Made by a program: the position numbers and the translations under genes | Shown: positions 15,411 to 25,770 of the stretch, one piece after another | Position numbering within the stretch: position 1 is the first letter of the stretch | How the letters are laid out: every line of letters begins with the position of its first letter | Notes under the pieces: generated by a model | The model's database searches: none | Seen by the model: only the letters and a program-made list of their open reading frames with translations | Told to the model about the DNA's origin: nothing | NCBI GenBank assembly: GCA_963807865.1 | Contig: CAWEDK010000027.1 | Location: 20,218-84,217 of the forward strand | Origin: VAZQ01 sp963807865 | GTDB lineage: Bacteria; Pseudomonadota; Alphaproteobacteria; Rhizobiales; Xanthobacteraceae | Direction: 5' to 3' | Length of the DNA: 64,000 bases

Positions 15411-16742
15411 TCACACCTCGACGCGCTTGATCGTCAGGCTCTTGAGGTAGGCGCTCGGATTGTCGGGATCGAACACCTTGCCGTCGAAGAACGTCTCCTT
15501 GCCGCGCGAGGACGTTGGCGGAACATCGGCGGCAGCCACGCCGAGCGTCTTGGCGGCATCGCGCCAGAGGTCTTCGCGGTTGACCTTGTCGACCAGCGCC
15601 TTGACGTCGGTGGTGGGCTCGAACTTGCCCCAGCGAATATCCTCGGTGACGAACCAGGCATCATGGCTCTTGAACGGATACGAGGCGTGCTCGCTCCAGA
15701 ACTTCATGTACTGCTTGGTGCCCTTCTCGACCCGGCCGTTGCCGTAGTTGATGTCGCCCTTGAGGCGGCCGATGATGTCGGCCACCGGGACGTTGAACCA
15801 TTGGCGCTTGCCGACGATGGTGGCGAGTTCTTCCTTGTTCTCCATCTTTTCGCACCACTGCTGGGCTTCCATCGTCGCCATCAGCAGCGCCTTGGCGGCG
15901 TTCGGATACTTGTCGACCCATGCGGCGCGCATCCCGACCGCCTTCTCGGGATGCTTGGCCCAGATTTCGCCGGTAGTGCAGGCGGAGAAGCCGATGTTCT
16001 GGTTGACGAGCTGTTCGTTCCACGGCTCGCCGACGCAGAAGGCGTCCATGTTGCCGACCTTCATGTTGGCGACCATCTGCGGTGGCGGCACCACGATGGT
16101 GGAGATGTCCTTGTCGGGATCGACACCGCCGGCCGCGATCCAATAACGGATCCAAAGGTCGTGGGTACCGCCCGGGAAGGTCATCGCGATCTTCACTTCC
16201 TTGCCGGCGGCCTTCTTCTTCTCGAAGGCGGCTTTCAGCGGCGAGGCGTCGGCGGTGACCTTCAGGTCCTTGTATTCGTTGGAAACCGAAATCGCCTGGG
16301 CGTCGAGGTTGAGGCGCGCCAGGAGGTACATCGGCGTCGGCACGTTGTTCTGCGTCACCTTGCCGGTCGAGATCAGGTACGGCATCGGCGTGAGGATGTG
16401 CGCGCCGTCGATGCCGTTGTTCTCGGAGCCGAGCACGATGTTGTCGCGGGTCGCACCCCACGAGGCCTGCTTGGCGACCTCGACGTCAGGCATGCCATGC
16501 TTGGCGAAGAAGCCCTTCTCCTTCGCGATCACCAGTGGCGAGGCATCCATCAGTGCGATGTAGCCGAGGATGGCCTTCTTCACTTCTGGGCTGGCGGCCT
16601 GCGCGATGTGGGCGCCGGCCGGGAACGCCATGCGGATCGATTCGGTCAGCGCCACCGCCGAGGCGGTGGCGGCGGAACGCTGCAGGAAGGCGCGGCGGGA
16701 GATCTGGCGGTTGCGCGGCTTGCGGGTCGTCGGATCGGTCAT
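15411..16742 (-). CDS. nrtA: nitrate ABC transporter substrate-binding protein
   Basis: Periplasmic nitrate-binding protein, 443 residues, exported through Tat: the N-terminus carries ISRRAFLQRSAATASAVAL, a twin-arginine signal. The NrtA/NasF core begins VKKAILGYIALMDASPLVIA, and AGGVDPDKDISTIVVPPPQM and FCVGEPWNEQLV are typical ligand-site strands. An AGGAACG site precedes the ATG. It leads the nrtABD operon. No nitrate or nitrite reductase gene is adjacent, so assimilation enzymes must be elsewhere. The 317-base upstream gap to the divergent dehydrogenase holds a TTGTGC-N3-GCACAA palindrome and an AT-rich stretch at about 16868-16892. Confidence 0.93.
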   Translation of the reverse strand: MTDPTTRKPRNRQISRRAFLQRSAATASAVALTESIRMAFPAGAHIAQAASPEVKKAILGYIALMDASPLVIAKEKGFFAKHGMPDVEVAKQASWGATRDNIVLGSENNGIDGAHILTPMPYLISTGKVTQNNVPTPMYLLARLNLDAQAISVSNEYKDLKVTADASPLKAAFEKKKAAGKEVKIAMTFPGGTHDLWIRYWIAAGGVDPDKDISTIVVPPPQMVANMKVGNMDAFCVGEPWNEQLVNQNIGFSACTTGEIWAKHPEKAVGMRAAWVDKYPNAAKALLMATMEAQQWCEKMENKEELATIVGKRQWFNVPVADIIGRLKGDINYGNGRVEKGTKQYMKFWSEHASYPFKSHDAWFVTEDIRWGKFEPTTDVKALVDKVNREDLWRDAAKTLGVAAADVPPTSSRGKETFFDGKVFDPDNPSAYLKSLTIKRVEV

Positions 16743-16953
16743 GGTCGTTCCTGTTGGCTCATCGCCGGTCGTGATGGCCGTCGTCGCGCGCGTGCGCTGA
16801 CGCCGGACGGCAACCGGACACAGCTTCCTTTCAAGGCCCGTGCCAATGCGATGGCGAGGAGAAAATCTGTAATTATTTTAATAAGATAAGTGCGGTTCTC
16901 TGGGCGCTACGGGAAACCCGCTGCCTCGTTTCGAGCAGCCCAGTGCATGTTTA

Positions 16954-16968
16954 TTGTGCGCTGCACAA
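16954..16968. promoter_or_regulatory. putative operator palindrome between nrtA and the dehydrogenase gene
   Basis: TTGTGCGCTGCACAA is a perfect inverted repeat (6-bp arms, 3-base centre). It lies 92 bases upstream of the dehydrogenase start and 212 bases upstream of nrtA. The arms resemble half of an NtrC site (TGCAC) but the spacing does not fit that consensus, so the regulator is not assigned. Confidence 0.4.
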
Positions 16969-17059
16969 GTACGTTAGGCAGCCGGAGGCTGAGACGAAAT
17001 TGCGTCCCCGGCCGCGCATCCATAAAGTCGCGCGGCATCACAATTCAGGGGAGAGCGGC

Positions 17060-17950
17060 ATGGACATCGGCTTCATCGGCCTCGGCAACATGGGCTTCCC
17101 GATGGCCCGCCGTCTGCTGGAGGCCGGCCATCGCGTCGTGGTGTTCGATACCCGGAAGGAGCCGGTCGAAAAGCTGGTCGCGCTCGGCGCCGAAGCCGCC
17201 AGTCGGTGCGCGAGGTCGCCGACCGCGCCGAGACCGTGATGGCGTCGCTGCCGACGCCCGACATCGTGCTCGCGGTCGCGGCCGGCAAGGGCGGGCTGAT
17301 CGAGGGCAACCGCATCCGGCGCTTCGTCGATCTGTCCACCACCGGCTCGGTGATGGCGCAGCGCATCTTCGACACGCTCAAGGAGCGCGAGATCGTGCAG
17401 ATCGACTCGCCGGTGAGCGGCGGCGTCTCCGGCGCCGAGAAGGGCACGCTCGCCGTCATGGTGTCGGGGCCGCGCGCCGAGGTCGACGATCGTCGAGCCG
17501 GCGCTCGGCGTGATCGGCAAGGTGTTCTTCGTCGACGAGCGGCCGGGCGCCGGGCAGACCATGAAGCTCTGCAACAACTACCTGTCGGCGGCCGCGATGG
17601 CGGCCACCTCGGAGGCGATGGTACTGGGCGTCAAGGCCGGGCTCGACCCGCGCATCATGCTCGACGTCATCAATGCCGGCTCGGGCCGCAATACCGCGAC
17701 CGAGAACAAGTTTCCCAAGATGGTGGTGCCGCGCACCTTCAATCTCGGTTTCACCAACGGCCTGATGGCAAAGGACGTGGGCCTGGCGCTGTCCGAGGCG
17801 AAGGCGCTCGGCGTCCCGATGGATGTCGCCGAAGCCGTGATGCGCGCGCTCAAGCTCGCCTGCGACGAGATCGGGCCCGACCAGGATCTCACCACCATCG
17901 TGCAGCCGATCGAGCGCCGCGCCGGCGTCGAAGTGCGTCCGCCGAAATAG
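17060..17950 (+). CDS. 3-hydroxyisobutyrate dehydrogenase-family oxidoreductase (two frameshifts)
   Basis: Beta-hydroxyacid dehydrogenase, 296 residues once corrected. The Rossmann motif MDIGFIGLGNMGFPMA opens the protein; the substrate motif SPVSGGVSGAEKGTLAVM and the catalytic Lys region GAGQTMKLCNNYLSAAAMA are intact. One base is missing near 17199-17202 (AGTCGG where AGCTCGG restores ASSVREV) and one extra base lies near 17488-17491; together they leave the total length divisible by three, as expected for two opposite errors. GGGGAGAG precedes the ATG. It is divergent from nrtA and probably a single-gene unit. Substrate is a small beta-hydroxy acid, not identifiable further. Confidence 0.85.
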
Positions 17951-18143
17951 CGCTGCGCGATTCCTCATTTATGCTGCAAGTGAATTGATTCCGCGGACGC
18001 TGCGTTCAGGTTAATCCGTGAACCGTTCGAGCGGTTAAGCACGTGGTGACAGTGTTTCGCCACCACAGGGTCGTCAGGCGCGATGCGGCGTTGTCCGTTC
18101 GCACAAGGCGCCACAACTCACGCTTAACCGGGAGTACCCACGT

Positions 18144-18542
18144 ATGAAATTGTTGACCACCTTGGCGGCTGCCGCGGCCGTCTGTGTGACGCTCGTACCC
18201 GAAGACGCCAACGCGCAGCGGCGGGGCGGCTACTGGGTCGGCGGCTACACCGTCCGCGCACCGCTCTATCGCACCTATGCGGCCTACCGGCCGTACCGGG
18301 CGTACGGCTACGCCGCCTACCGTCCGTATTGGGGCGGTTATGGCTACGCAGCATATCGTCCCTACTGGGGCGGCTATCGCTATGCGGCTTACCGCCCGTA
18401 CTGGGGGTGGGGCGTTGGCGCAGCGTATGCGAGCGCCGCCTACACCACGGTGGCATGGAGCCCGTACTACAGCTACGCCGCCCACGGCTACTATCCGGCG
18501 GCCTATTCCTACGCCTCGTGCGGTTACGCCTGGAGCTGCTGA
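18144..18542 (+). CDS. small exported Tyr/Gly/Ala-rich repeat protein
   Basis: 132 residues. A signal peptide (MKLLTTLAAAAAVCVTLV, cleavage near NAQ) precedes a mature part made of tandem units of about ten residues, GYAAYRPYWG / GYGYAAYRPYWGG / YRYAAYRPYWGW, with an imperfect first unit YAAYRPYRAY. The DNA encoding the units is also repeated (about 18295-18410). The mature protein is nearly all Tyr, Ala, Gly, Arg, Pro and Trp, with two Cys at the very end (ASCGYAWSC). A GGGAG site precedes the ATG. Likely a secreted or surface low-complexity structural protein; similar proteins of unknown function are common in Bradyrhizobium relatives. Confidence 0.7.
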   Translation: MKLLTTLAAAAAVCVTLVPEDANAQRRGGYWVGGYTVRAPLYRTYAAYRPYRAYGYAAYRPYWGGYGYAAYRPYWGGYRYAAYRPYWGWGVGAAYASAAYTTVAWSPYYSYAAHGYYPAAYSYASCGYAWSC

Positions 18543-18589
18543 TCTCGTCGGGCGCCGGCGCGATCTGACGATCGCCGCTTTCTCCACGT

Positions 18590-18655
18590 CATGGCCGGGC
18601 ATCGCCGTCCGAAGGACGGCGTTGCTCCGCCGACGTTCGGCCATCCATGTCTCTG
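18590..18655. repeat. intergenic palindrome with CCGTCCGAAGGACGG core
   Basis: ATGGCCGGGCATCGCCGTCC and the right arm CGACGTTCGGCCATCCATG pair around the perfect hairpin CCGTCCGAAGGACGG. It is a partial copy of a Bradyrhizobium-type element that normally reads ATGGCCGGGCAT...ATGCCCGGCCAT (recalled). It lies between the Tyr-rich protein and the TPR protein. Confidence 0.55.
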
Positions 18656-18770
18656 TCAACGCACACCCCGCCCGGGACGGGGCCGGCGGAATGCCGAGCC
18701 TCCAGTCTGGGCTTTCGATCGTCTCGAAAAATACCTTATTATTCGCTCCGATGCGGAGCGGAGAACGGCG

Positions 18771-19896
18771 ATGAGCGAGACGCGTTTCCGTTTGAAGATC
18801 GCGCCGTTTGCGATGCTCGTCGTGTTGTCGGCGATGTTTGCAACGGCGGATGCCCGCGCCTGCGAGTTCAGCGACGAGCCGGCGGCGTTGGAATCCTGTT
18901 CCAAAGCGATCGCGGCGAAACGATTGGCCGGACCCGAGCTCGCCAAAATCTACGCGACACGCGGGTCGATCTATTATTTCATGAAGAACGATCATGACAA
19001 GGCGATCGCAGACTACAGCGAAGCGATCCGGCTAGCGCCGAAATTGACGAAGGCCTATTTCGATCGCGCTTACGCCTACGACAACGGCAAAAAAGATTTT
19101 GACCGCGCCGTCGCGGACTATGACAGCGTCATCCGCCTCGATCCGAACAATGCCGAAGCGTTCGCCAAACGCGCCAGTTCATATTCGTCCAAGAAGCAAT
19201 ATGACCTCGCCATCGCGGACTTGAACCAAGCCATCCGGCTGGCGCCGAAGGATTTCGAGCCATTTCTTCTATCGGGGCATGGTCTACTATTATCACAAGG
19301 CGGATTACGACCGGGCGATCGCGGACTTCAACGAGGCCATCCGGCTGACCCCGGACCGCGCAACTTACGTTGCGTCGCGCGGCGAGAGTTACGAAAAGAA
19401 GGGCGAGTTCGACAGGGCGCTCGCCGACTATCGGATGGCGCTGTCAATCCAGCCCGACAATACGTGGGCGAAGCAAGGCCTGGAGCGGATCGAACGCAAG
19501 ACAGCGGCAGTGCCGGCGGCTCCTGTGCCCGTTGCTCCGTCCGCCCCCATCTCATGTCATGACGTGTCCGGCGCCTACCAGGCGGCGATCGAGGCCTGCA
19601 CGCAGCTCATCATGTCCGGCAAGGCCGGCGGCGACGAACTGCTCGGCGCCTATGTTTGGCGCGGCTCGCACTTCAGTTTCCTGGGGGTGCACGACAAGGC
19701 GATCGACGACTTCGATCGCGCGCTCAAGCTTGATCCCAAGCTGGCGCTGGCCTACCGCGGCCGTGGTGCAAGCTATGAGGTCAAGGGCGATCTCGAGCGC
19801 GCGCTCGCCGATTACCGCATGGCGCTGTCGATCGACCCGAGTTTGGATGACATGCCGGTCGCGATCCAGCGAATCCAGAACAGCCGCGCGCGGTGA
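18771..19896 (+). CDS. exported tetratricopeptide-repeat protein (one frameshift)
   Basis: 374 residues after correction. A signal peptide (residues 10-29, FAMLVVLSAMFATADA) is followed by at least seven TPR units; examples are HDKAIADYSEAIRLAPKL, FDRAVADYDSVIRLDPNN and HDKAIDDFDRALKLDPKL. A Pro/Ala-rich linker (AAVPAAPVPVAPSAP) divides the array, and each half begins with a similar Cys-containing segment (CEFSDEPAALESCSKAI and CHDVSGAYQAAIEACTQLI), so the halves look duplicated. The frame shifts near 19262, where one extra base separates FEP from FFYRGMVYYY. The ATG at 18771 has GCGGAG upstream. TPRs imply a protein-binding role in the periplasm; no partner is evident. Confidence 0.78.
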
Positions 19897-19901
19897 GCGC
19901 A

Positions 19902-19974
19902 CTAGTGGTCCGATTCCGAAGTTCGCATCATTATGCGGCACCCTCGTTTGCGAACTTCGGGTTCGGGGCACTAG
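19902..19974. repeat. CTAG-ended palindromic element, mosaic copy
   Basis: Begins CTAGTGGTCCGATTCCGAAG and ends GCGAACTTCGGGTTCGGGGC-ACTAG. The left end matches the element at 31400-31476 and the right end matches the one at 31481-31560, so this copy is a mosaic of the two types. The arms CGAAGTTCGC / GCGAACTTCG pair. It fills the gap between the TPR gene and the convergent DUF1445 gene, 3 bases before the latter's stop. Confidence 0.8.
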
Positions 19975-19977
19975 CCG

Positions 19978-20794
19978 TCACATGATGGCGAATTCGGTGT
20001 TGCGGCGGTCGGTGACCAGCATGCTGCCCGGATAGTGCGTGATGCAGAACTCCGGCTTCACGGTCGCGACCACCGACTGCGGTGTCACTCCGCACGCCCA
20101 GAACACCGGAATCTCGTCGTCGTTGATCGGCACCGGATCGCCGTAGTCCGGCTTCGCGATATCCTTGATGCCGATCAGGTCGGGCCGGCCGATGTGGATC
20201 GGCGCGCCGTGCACAGCCGGAAACCGCGTGGTGATCTGGATCGCGCGGATCGCGTCGGCCGGCTTGAGCGGCCGCATCGACACCACCAGCGGGCCGTGGA
20301 ACGGGCCGGCCGGCGTGGTCGGGACGTTGGTGCGATACATCGACACCGCGGTGCCCTGGGTGATGTGGCGCAGCTCGATGCCGTCCTCGATCAGCGCTTC
20401 CTCGAACGAGAACGAGCAGCCGAGCGCGAAGCTCACCAGATCGTCGCGCCAATGCGTTCGCACGTCGTACGGCTCGTCGATCAACTCGCCGTCGCGGAAT
20501 ACGCGGTAGCGCGGGATGTCGGTGCGGATGTCGAGGTCGTCGCCGAGCGACGGCAACCGCCAGTCGCCCGGCGCCGAGGTCGCGAGCAGCGGGCACGGCT
20601 TGGGATTGAGCTGGCAGAAGCGCAGGAAGTCGCCCGCCAGCGACGCCGGGCAGGATCGCCAGGTTGCCCTGCACGTAGCCGGGCGCAAGTCCGGCGGTCG
20701 GTCCGGTCAGGTCGCCCCGGCGGCTCAGGAGCCGCGCGTCGCGGCCGGTCTGTGCATGCGCGGCAGGCCGCGGCTCGCTGCTGGTGGTCGTCAT
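19978..20794 (-). CDS. DUF1445 putative hydro-lyase (D-glutamate cyclase-like; one frameshift)
   Basis: 271 residues after correction. The family opening GLAPGYVQGNLAILP is followed, after a frameshift near 20645-20655 (CTGCCCGGCG where CTGCCGGCG restores LPASLAGDF), by DFLRFCQLNPKPCPLL, LVSFALGCSFSFEEALIEDG and RHITQGTAVSMYRTN, and it ends with DEIPVFWACGVTPQ and FCITHYPGSMLVTD. The GCSFSFE and H-x-PG motifs are hallmarks of the family; one human member is a D-glutamate cyclase. The start at 20794 is the most likely ATG. It is divergent from the liv-type transporter and may act on an amino acid or hydroxy acid imported by it (inference). Confidence 0.82.
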
Positions 20795-20965
20795 GTCAGT
20801 CCCAGGGTTGCGTCGAACCGTCATGGATCGACGTGCGGTGATTTGGCTATCTTATCACTCGCCGGGCTTCCGAAAATCGGTTGAATATGATGTCGGGATC
20901 GCGTTTGCTGAGGCGCAGGAAAGATGCTCGGACTACTCTGAATGTCCGACCAGGGAGGAACTGGA

Positions 20966-22291
20966 ATGAAGGCTCGTATTTCGAAATCTGTCGACGTGCT
21001 GGGTCTGGCTGCCGGACTGGCGCTCGCGTCCGGGACGCTCGCGTCCGCGCAGCAGCCGCGCGCCGGCCGCATCCGCGCCGGTCAAGGTCGGCATCGTGTC
21101 GTTCCTGAGCGGGCCGGCCGCGAGCCCGTTCGGCGTGCCCGGGCGCAACGGCGCCGAGATCGTGATCGAGGCGCTCAATGCCGGCACCGCGCCCGCGCCT
21201 TACAACACGGTGGGCCTCGGCGGCGCCAAGGTCGAAGCCAAATACGTCGACGAGGCCGGCTCGACCGCGCAGGTCGTCACCGAATTCCGCAACCTCGTGC
21301 AGCGCGATCAGGTCGACGCCGTGGTCGGCTACATTTCGTCCGGCAGCTGCCTCGCGGTCACGCCGGTGGCCGAAGAGCTCAAGGCGCTGACGGTCTATTA
21401 CGATTGCGGCACGCCGCGCATCTTCGAGGAGAAGGCGCGCAAATACGTGTTCCGTCCGTCGCCGCACGCCACCATGGATAACACCGGCGCGGCGCGCTAC
21501 CTGATCGCCAAGAAGAAGGACGTCACCCTCTATTCGGGCATCAACCAGAACTACGCCTGGGGCCAGGATTCCTGGCGCGACTTCGTCGGCGCGATGAACG
21601 TGCTGGCGCCGAAGGCGAAGGTCGAGAAGGAGCTGTTTCCGAAGCTGTTCGCCGGCGAGTTCGGCGCGGAGATTTCGACGCTGCTGACCTCCAAGTCGCA
21701 GGCGCTGCATTCGAGCTTCTGGGACGGCGACCTCGAAGGCTTCATCTACCAGAGCAGCGCGCGTGGCTTGAGCAAGCGCATGCCCCTGATCGGCACCACC
21801 GCCGAATCTGCGATCTGGCGGCTGCGGGACAAGATGCCGGACGGCACCATCGTCGGCGCCCGCGGCCCGAACGGGCCGCTCGCGCCCAAGTCGGCGCTGA
21901 ACGAGTGGTTCCGCAAGATCTACATCGACCGCTACGGCACCCCGCCGACCTATCCGTCGTACCAGATGGCGCTCGTCGGTCCTCGGCCTGAAGGTGGCGT
22001 GGGAGAAGGCGCAGAAGGACAAGGGCGGCATGAAGCCAACCACCGACGAGGTCGTCGCGGCGTTCGAGGGCATCTCGTATGAGGGCCCGAGCGGCCCGGT
22101 GAAGCTCGCGCTCGGCAACGGCCATCAGGGCATCCAGGAGACCGCCTACGGCACCTATCGGTTCAACAAGCAGAAGAACGAACCCGAAATCGTCGACGTG
22201 CATCCGGTTTCCGGCCGAGTGCGTCAACCCGCCGCCCGGCATCAACTCCGACGAATGGCTCAAGGACGGCATGAAGGGCGCGAAGTGCTAG
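20966..22291 (+). CDS. branched-chain amino-acid-type ABC substrate-binding protein (three frameshifts)
   Basis: Periplasmic LivK/Peripla_BP_6 protein, 440 residues when three one-base insertions are undone (near 21057-21061, 21981-21986 and 22208-22213). Signal peptide VLGLAAGLALASGTLASAQQ; the core starts VKVGIVSFLSGPAASPFGVP. Motifs VVGYISSGSCLAVTPVAEEL and YYDCGTPRIFEEKARKYVFR follow, and the corrected C-terminus reads FPAECVNPPPGINSDEWLKD. GGGAGGA precedes the ATG. It is the first gene of livKHMGF. The length is larger than LivK (about 370) and closer to urea, amide or aromatic-acid binding members, so the ligand need not be a branched amino acid. Confidence 0.87.
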
Positions 22292-22316
22292 CGCGCCGTG
22301 ACATACCGGTACTTAC

Positions 22317-22438
22317 CTCCCCCTGAAAGGGGGAGGTCGGACTGCGAAGCAGTCCGGGTGGGGGTCGTCTTTTGATCAACCGCGTAGCCGTCGCATCAGG
22401 ACCCCCACCCCGACCCTCCCCCTTTCAGGGGGAGGGCG
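22317..22438. repeat. G/C-rich paired inverted repeat, copy 8
   Basis: CCTCCCCCTGAAAGGGGGAG on the left and CCCTCCCCCTTTCAGGGGGA on the right, with inner complementary blocks GGGTGGGGGTC / GACCCCCACCCC. It separates livK from livH. It is the last member of this family in the window; none is seen from 22.5 to 64 kb. Confidence 0.85.
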
Positions 22439-22484
22439 CGATGCGGCGCCAGCTCCCTCTATTTCGAAATATGCAGGGGCCGCC

Positions 22485-23381
22485 GTGCTGACCGCGTTCG
22501 CGATCCTGACCGATGGCCTGGTCTATGCCGCCTATCTGTTTCTGGTGGCCGTCGGCCTCACGCTGATTTTCGGCGTGATGAAAATCCTCAACGTGACCCA
22601 TGGCTCGTTCTACGCCTTCGGCGCGTACGGCGCGGCCACCGCGGTCGGCATCTATTTCGACCGCGGCCTGCCGGACGCCGGCGGCTTCCTGTTCATGATC
22701 CTGCTGGCGATGGCGATCGGGCTGGTGCTCGGCCTCGTGCTCGAACGCGGCGTGCTGCGGTTCGTCTACGGCAAGGACGAAGTGGTGATCGTGCTCGTCA
22801 CCTACGCGTGCTTCCTGATCCTGGAAGACGCGATCACGCTGATCTGGGGCCCGCGCTCCTATGCGGCCTACCAGCCGATGGTCGCGGCGGGCAGCATCGA
22901 CATCGGCGAGCTTACGCTGTCGAACTACGACATCCTGCTGGTCGCGATCGCGACCGGGATCGCGATCGCGGTCTATTGGGCGCTGAAGTACACACGCTAC
23001 GGCCGCCTGCTCAACGTCGTGATCTTCAACCGCGAGACCGCGGCGGCCTTCGGCATCAACGTCACCGTGGTGTTCACCGTCACCTTCGTGATCGGCGCGA
23101 TGCTGGGCGCGCTCGGCGGCGCCGTCATGGCGCCGAAGATCTCGGTGACGCTCGGCATCGGCGTCGAGGTGATCGTGCTCGCCTTCGCGGTGGTGGCGAC
23201 CGGCGGCATGGGGTCGATCGAGGGCGCGCTGATCGGCGCGCTGATCGTCGGCCTGTGCCGCGCCGGCGCGGTGCATCTCGTCCCGCAGCTCGAGCTGTTC
23301 GTCATCTACGCCGTGATGGCGCTGGTGCTGATCTTCCGCCCCTACGGTCTGTTCACCCAGGTCCAGCCACGGAAGATCTGA
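22485..23381 (+). CDS. livH: branched-chain amino-acid-type ABC transporter permease LivH
   Basis: Inner-membrane permease, 298 residues, about eight helices. The LivH-type start LTDGLVYAAYLFLVAVGLTL and the family stretch ILNVTHGSFYAFGAYGAA are present, and a conserved segment MGSIEGALIGALIVGL lies near the end. The start is a GTG at 22485 with GCAGGGG upstream. It forms the translocation pore with LivM, which begins 1 base after its stop. Transport specificity is set by the binding protein and is not known. Confidence 0.9.
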   Translation: MLTAFAILTDGLVYAAYLFLVAVGLTLIFGVMKILNVTHGSFYAFGAYGAATAVGIYFDRGLPDAGGFLFMILLAMAIGLVLGLVLERGVLRFVYGKDEVVIVLVTYACFLILEDAITLIWGPRSYAAYQPMVAAGSIDIGELTLSNYDILLVAIATGIAIAVYWALKYTRYGRLLNVVIFNRETAAAFGINVTVVFTVTFVIGAMLGALGGAVMAPKISVTLGIGVEVIVLAFAVVATGGMGSIEGALIGALIVGLCRAGAVHLVPQLELFVIYAVMALVLIFRPYGLFTQVQPRKI

Positions 23382-23382
23382 C

Positions 23383-24331
23383 ATGGGGTCGCTGTCGACA
23401 TGGCTCGGAGCGCTGGCCTTCGCCGCGATGGCGGCGATTGCGCCGTTCATGCCGGCCTGGCTCGTCTCGCTCGCCACCATCGCGTTCACCAACGCGCTGG
23501 TGGTGCTCGGCCTCATCATCCTGTGGCGCGCCGGCCTGGTGCCGTTCGGGCAGGCGCTGTTCTACGCCATCGGCGCCTACGCGGTGGCGCTGATCGGACG
23601 CTACACGCCGCTGCGCGACGTGTTCGTGATGATCGCCGTCGCGGCGGCCGCGGCCGGGCTGGTGGCGTTCCTGGTGGGATTCCTGCTGGCGCGCTATCGC
23701 GACATCTTCTTCGCCATGCTGAGCCTCGCAATGTCGATGATCCTGTGGGGCATTCTGGTGAAGTCGGAGACGCTCGGCTCGACCGACGGCTTCCACGTCG
23801 AGGCCGGGACGCTGTTCGGCTATCGGCCGCAGGGCGCGGCGCTGAACCTGACGCTGTACTGGCTGGTGCTCGGCTTTTCGGCGCTCGCCGCGTTCGTGGT
23901 GGCGCATTATTTCCGCACGGTCGCGGGCGCACTGGCGGTGCCGGTGCGCGACAACGAGATCCGCGTCGAGTATCTCGGCATCTCGGTGAACCGCCTGATC
24001 CATCTCAAGCTGGTGATTTCCGGGGTGCTGGCCGGAATCGGCGGCGCGCTGGCGGCGCTGGTGGTTCAGCATGTCGATCCCAACATGGCGTACTGGACGA
24101 CGTCGGGCGGCTTCGTGTTCGTGACCGTGCTGGCCGGGACCGCCTCGGTCGCGGCCGCGTTCGTCGGCTCGTTCGTGTTCGAATTGGTGCGCACCATCGC
24201 GGTCGATCTGATGCCCGGCACCTGGCAGATCATTCTCGGTTCGGCGCTTGCTGCTCACCATCCTGTTCCTGCCCGAAGGCCTCGGCTCGTTCTTTCTCCG
24301 GCTGCGGCGCTCGCCGGGAGGCGGCGCATGA
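23383..24331 (+). CDS. livM: branched-chain amino-acid-type ABC transporter permease LivM (one frameshift)
   Basis: Inner-membrane permease, 315 residues after correction, about nine helices. LivM-family landmarks include GLVPFGQALFYAIGAYAVAL, the cytoplasmic loop VPVRDNEIRVEYLGISVNRL, and GGFVFVTVLAGTASVAAAFV. An extra T near 24248-24250 (GCGCTTGCTG instead of GCGCTGCTG) shifts the frame; undoing it gives LLLTILFLPEGLGSFFLRLR and a TGA at 24329-24331 that overlaps the next ATG as ATGA. Uncorrected, the frame runs on into the ATPase and gives a false 575-residue permease-ATPase fusion. Confidence 0.88.
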
Positions 24332-25102
24332 CCGCGATCCTCTCGGTCCGCGACCTGGAGAAGACCTTCGGCTCGATCGTGGCGGCGCGCGACATCACGC
24401 TCGATGTGCCACCGCAGCAGACTGTTGGAATCATTGGTGCAAATGGCGCCGGCAAGACCACCTTCATCAACATGATTACCGGCTACCTGCGGCCGTCGAA
24501 AGGCACGATCCGGTTCGAGGATCGCGACATCACCGGCATGCCGTCACGCGAGATCACCCGGCTCGGCATCTCGCGCTCGTTCCAGGTGGCGCAGATTTTT
24601 CCTTCGCTCACCGTGTTCGAGAACATGTGCGCGGCCGCCGCCATCGCGCGCAAGTCGGAGAACGCGCTGGCGCATCTGCTCGCTCCGCTGAAATCGCCCG
24701 AGACGCTGGCCGAGGCCGAGGCCGCGATCGAGCTGTTCCGCATCAAGCCTTACCGCGACGCCCGCGCCTCGGCGCTGCCGCAGGGCGTGCGCAAGCTGCT
24801 CGACATCGCCATGGCGGTGGTGGGCGACCCGCGCGTGCTGCTGCTCGACGAGCCGACCAGCGGCATCTCGGTCGAGGAGAAATTCGGCTTGATGGACGTG
24901 GTGATGTCGGCGCTGAAGAGCCGCAAACTCACCGTGCTGTTCGTCGAGCACGACATGGAGATCGTGGCGCGCTACGCCGACCGGGTGCTGGCGTTCTACG
25001 ACGGCACCGTGATCGCCGACGGCACGCCCGACGCCGCGCTCGGCGACCCGCGGGTGCAGACGCTGATCAGCGGCACCGCCCGGCCACGCATCGAGGCGTC
25101 GC

Positions 25103-25110
<8 letters not shown>
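24328..25110 (+). CDS. livG: branched-chain amino-acid-type ABC transporter ATP-binding protein LivG
   Basis: Cytoplasmic ATPase, 260 residues. Begins MTAILSVRDLEKTFGSIVAA; Walker A GANGAGKTTF near residue 38; the LivG-type Q-loop segment ITRLGISRSFQVAQIFPSL; a signature that reads LPQGVRKLLDIAMA instead of the canonical LSGGQ, as in many members of this clade; Walker B VLLLDEPTSGISVEEK; switch His FVEHDMEIVARYAD. The start codon overlaps the livM stop and the end overlaps livF by 8 bases, so translation is coupled. Confidence 0.9.
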
Positions 25111-25744
<634 letters not shown>

Positions 25745-25770
25745 GGCGGGCGCGGTTCTCTCGATTCCTC

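Noticed and set aside
15663..16889. 408-codon plus-strand frame opposite nrtA
   Set aside because: Shadow of nrtA; no ribosome site and no recognisable motif.
7663..22438. CRISPR array
   Set aside because: The repeated elements are palindromes in separate gene gaps, not short direct repeats with regular unique spacers, and no cas gene is present.
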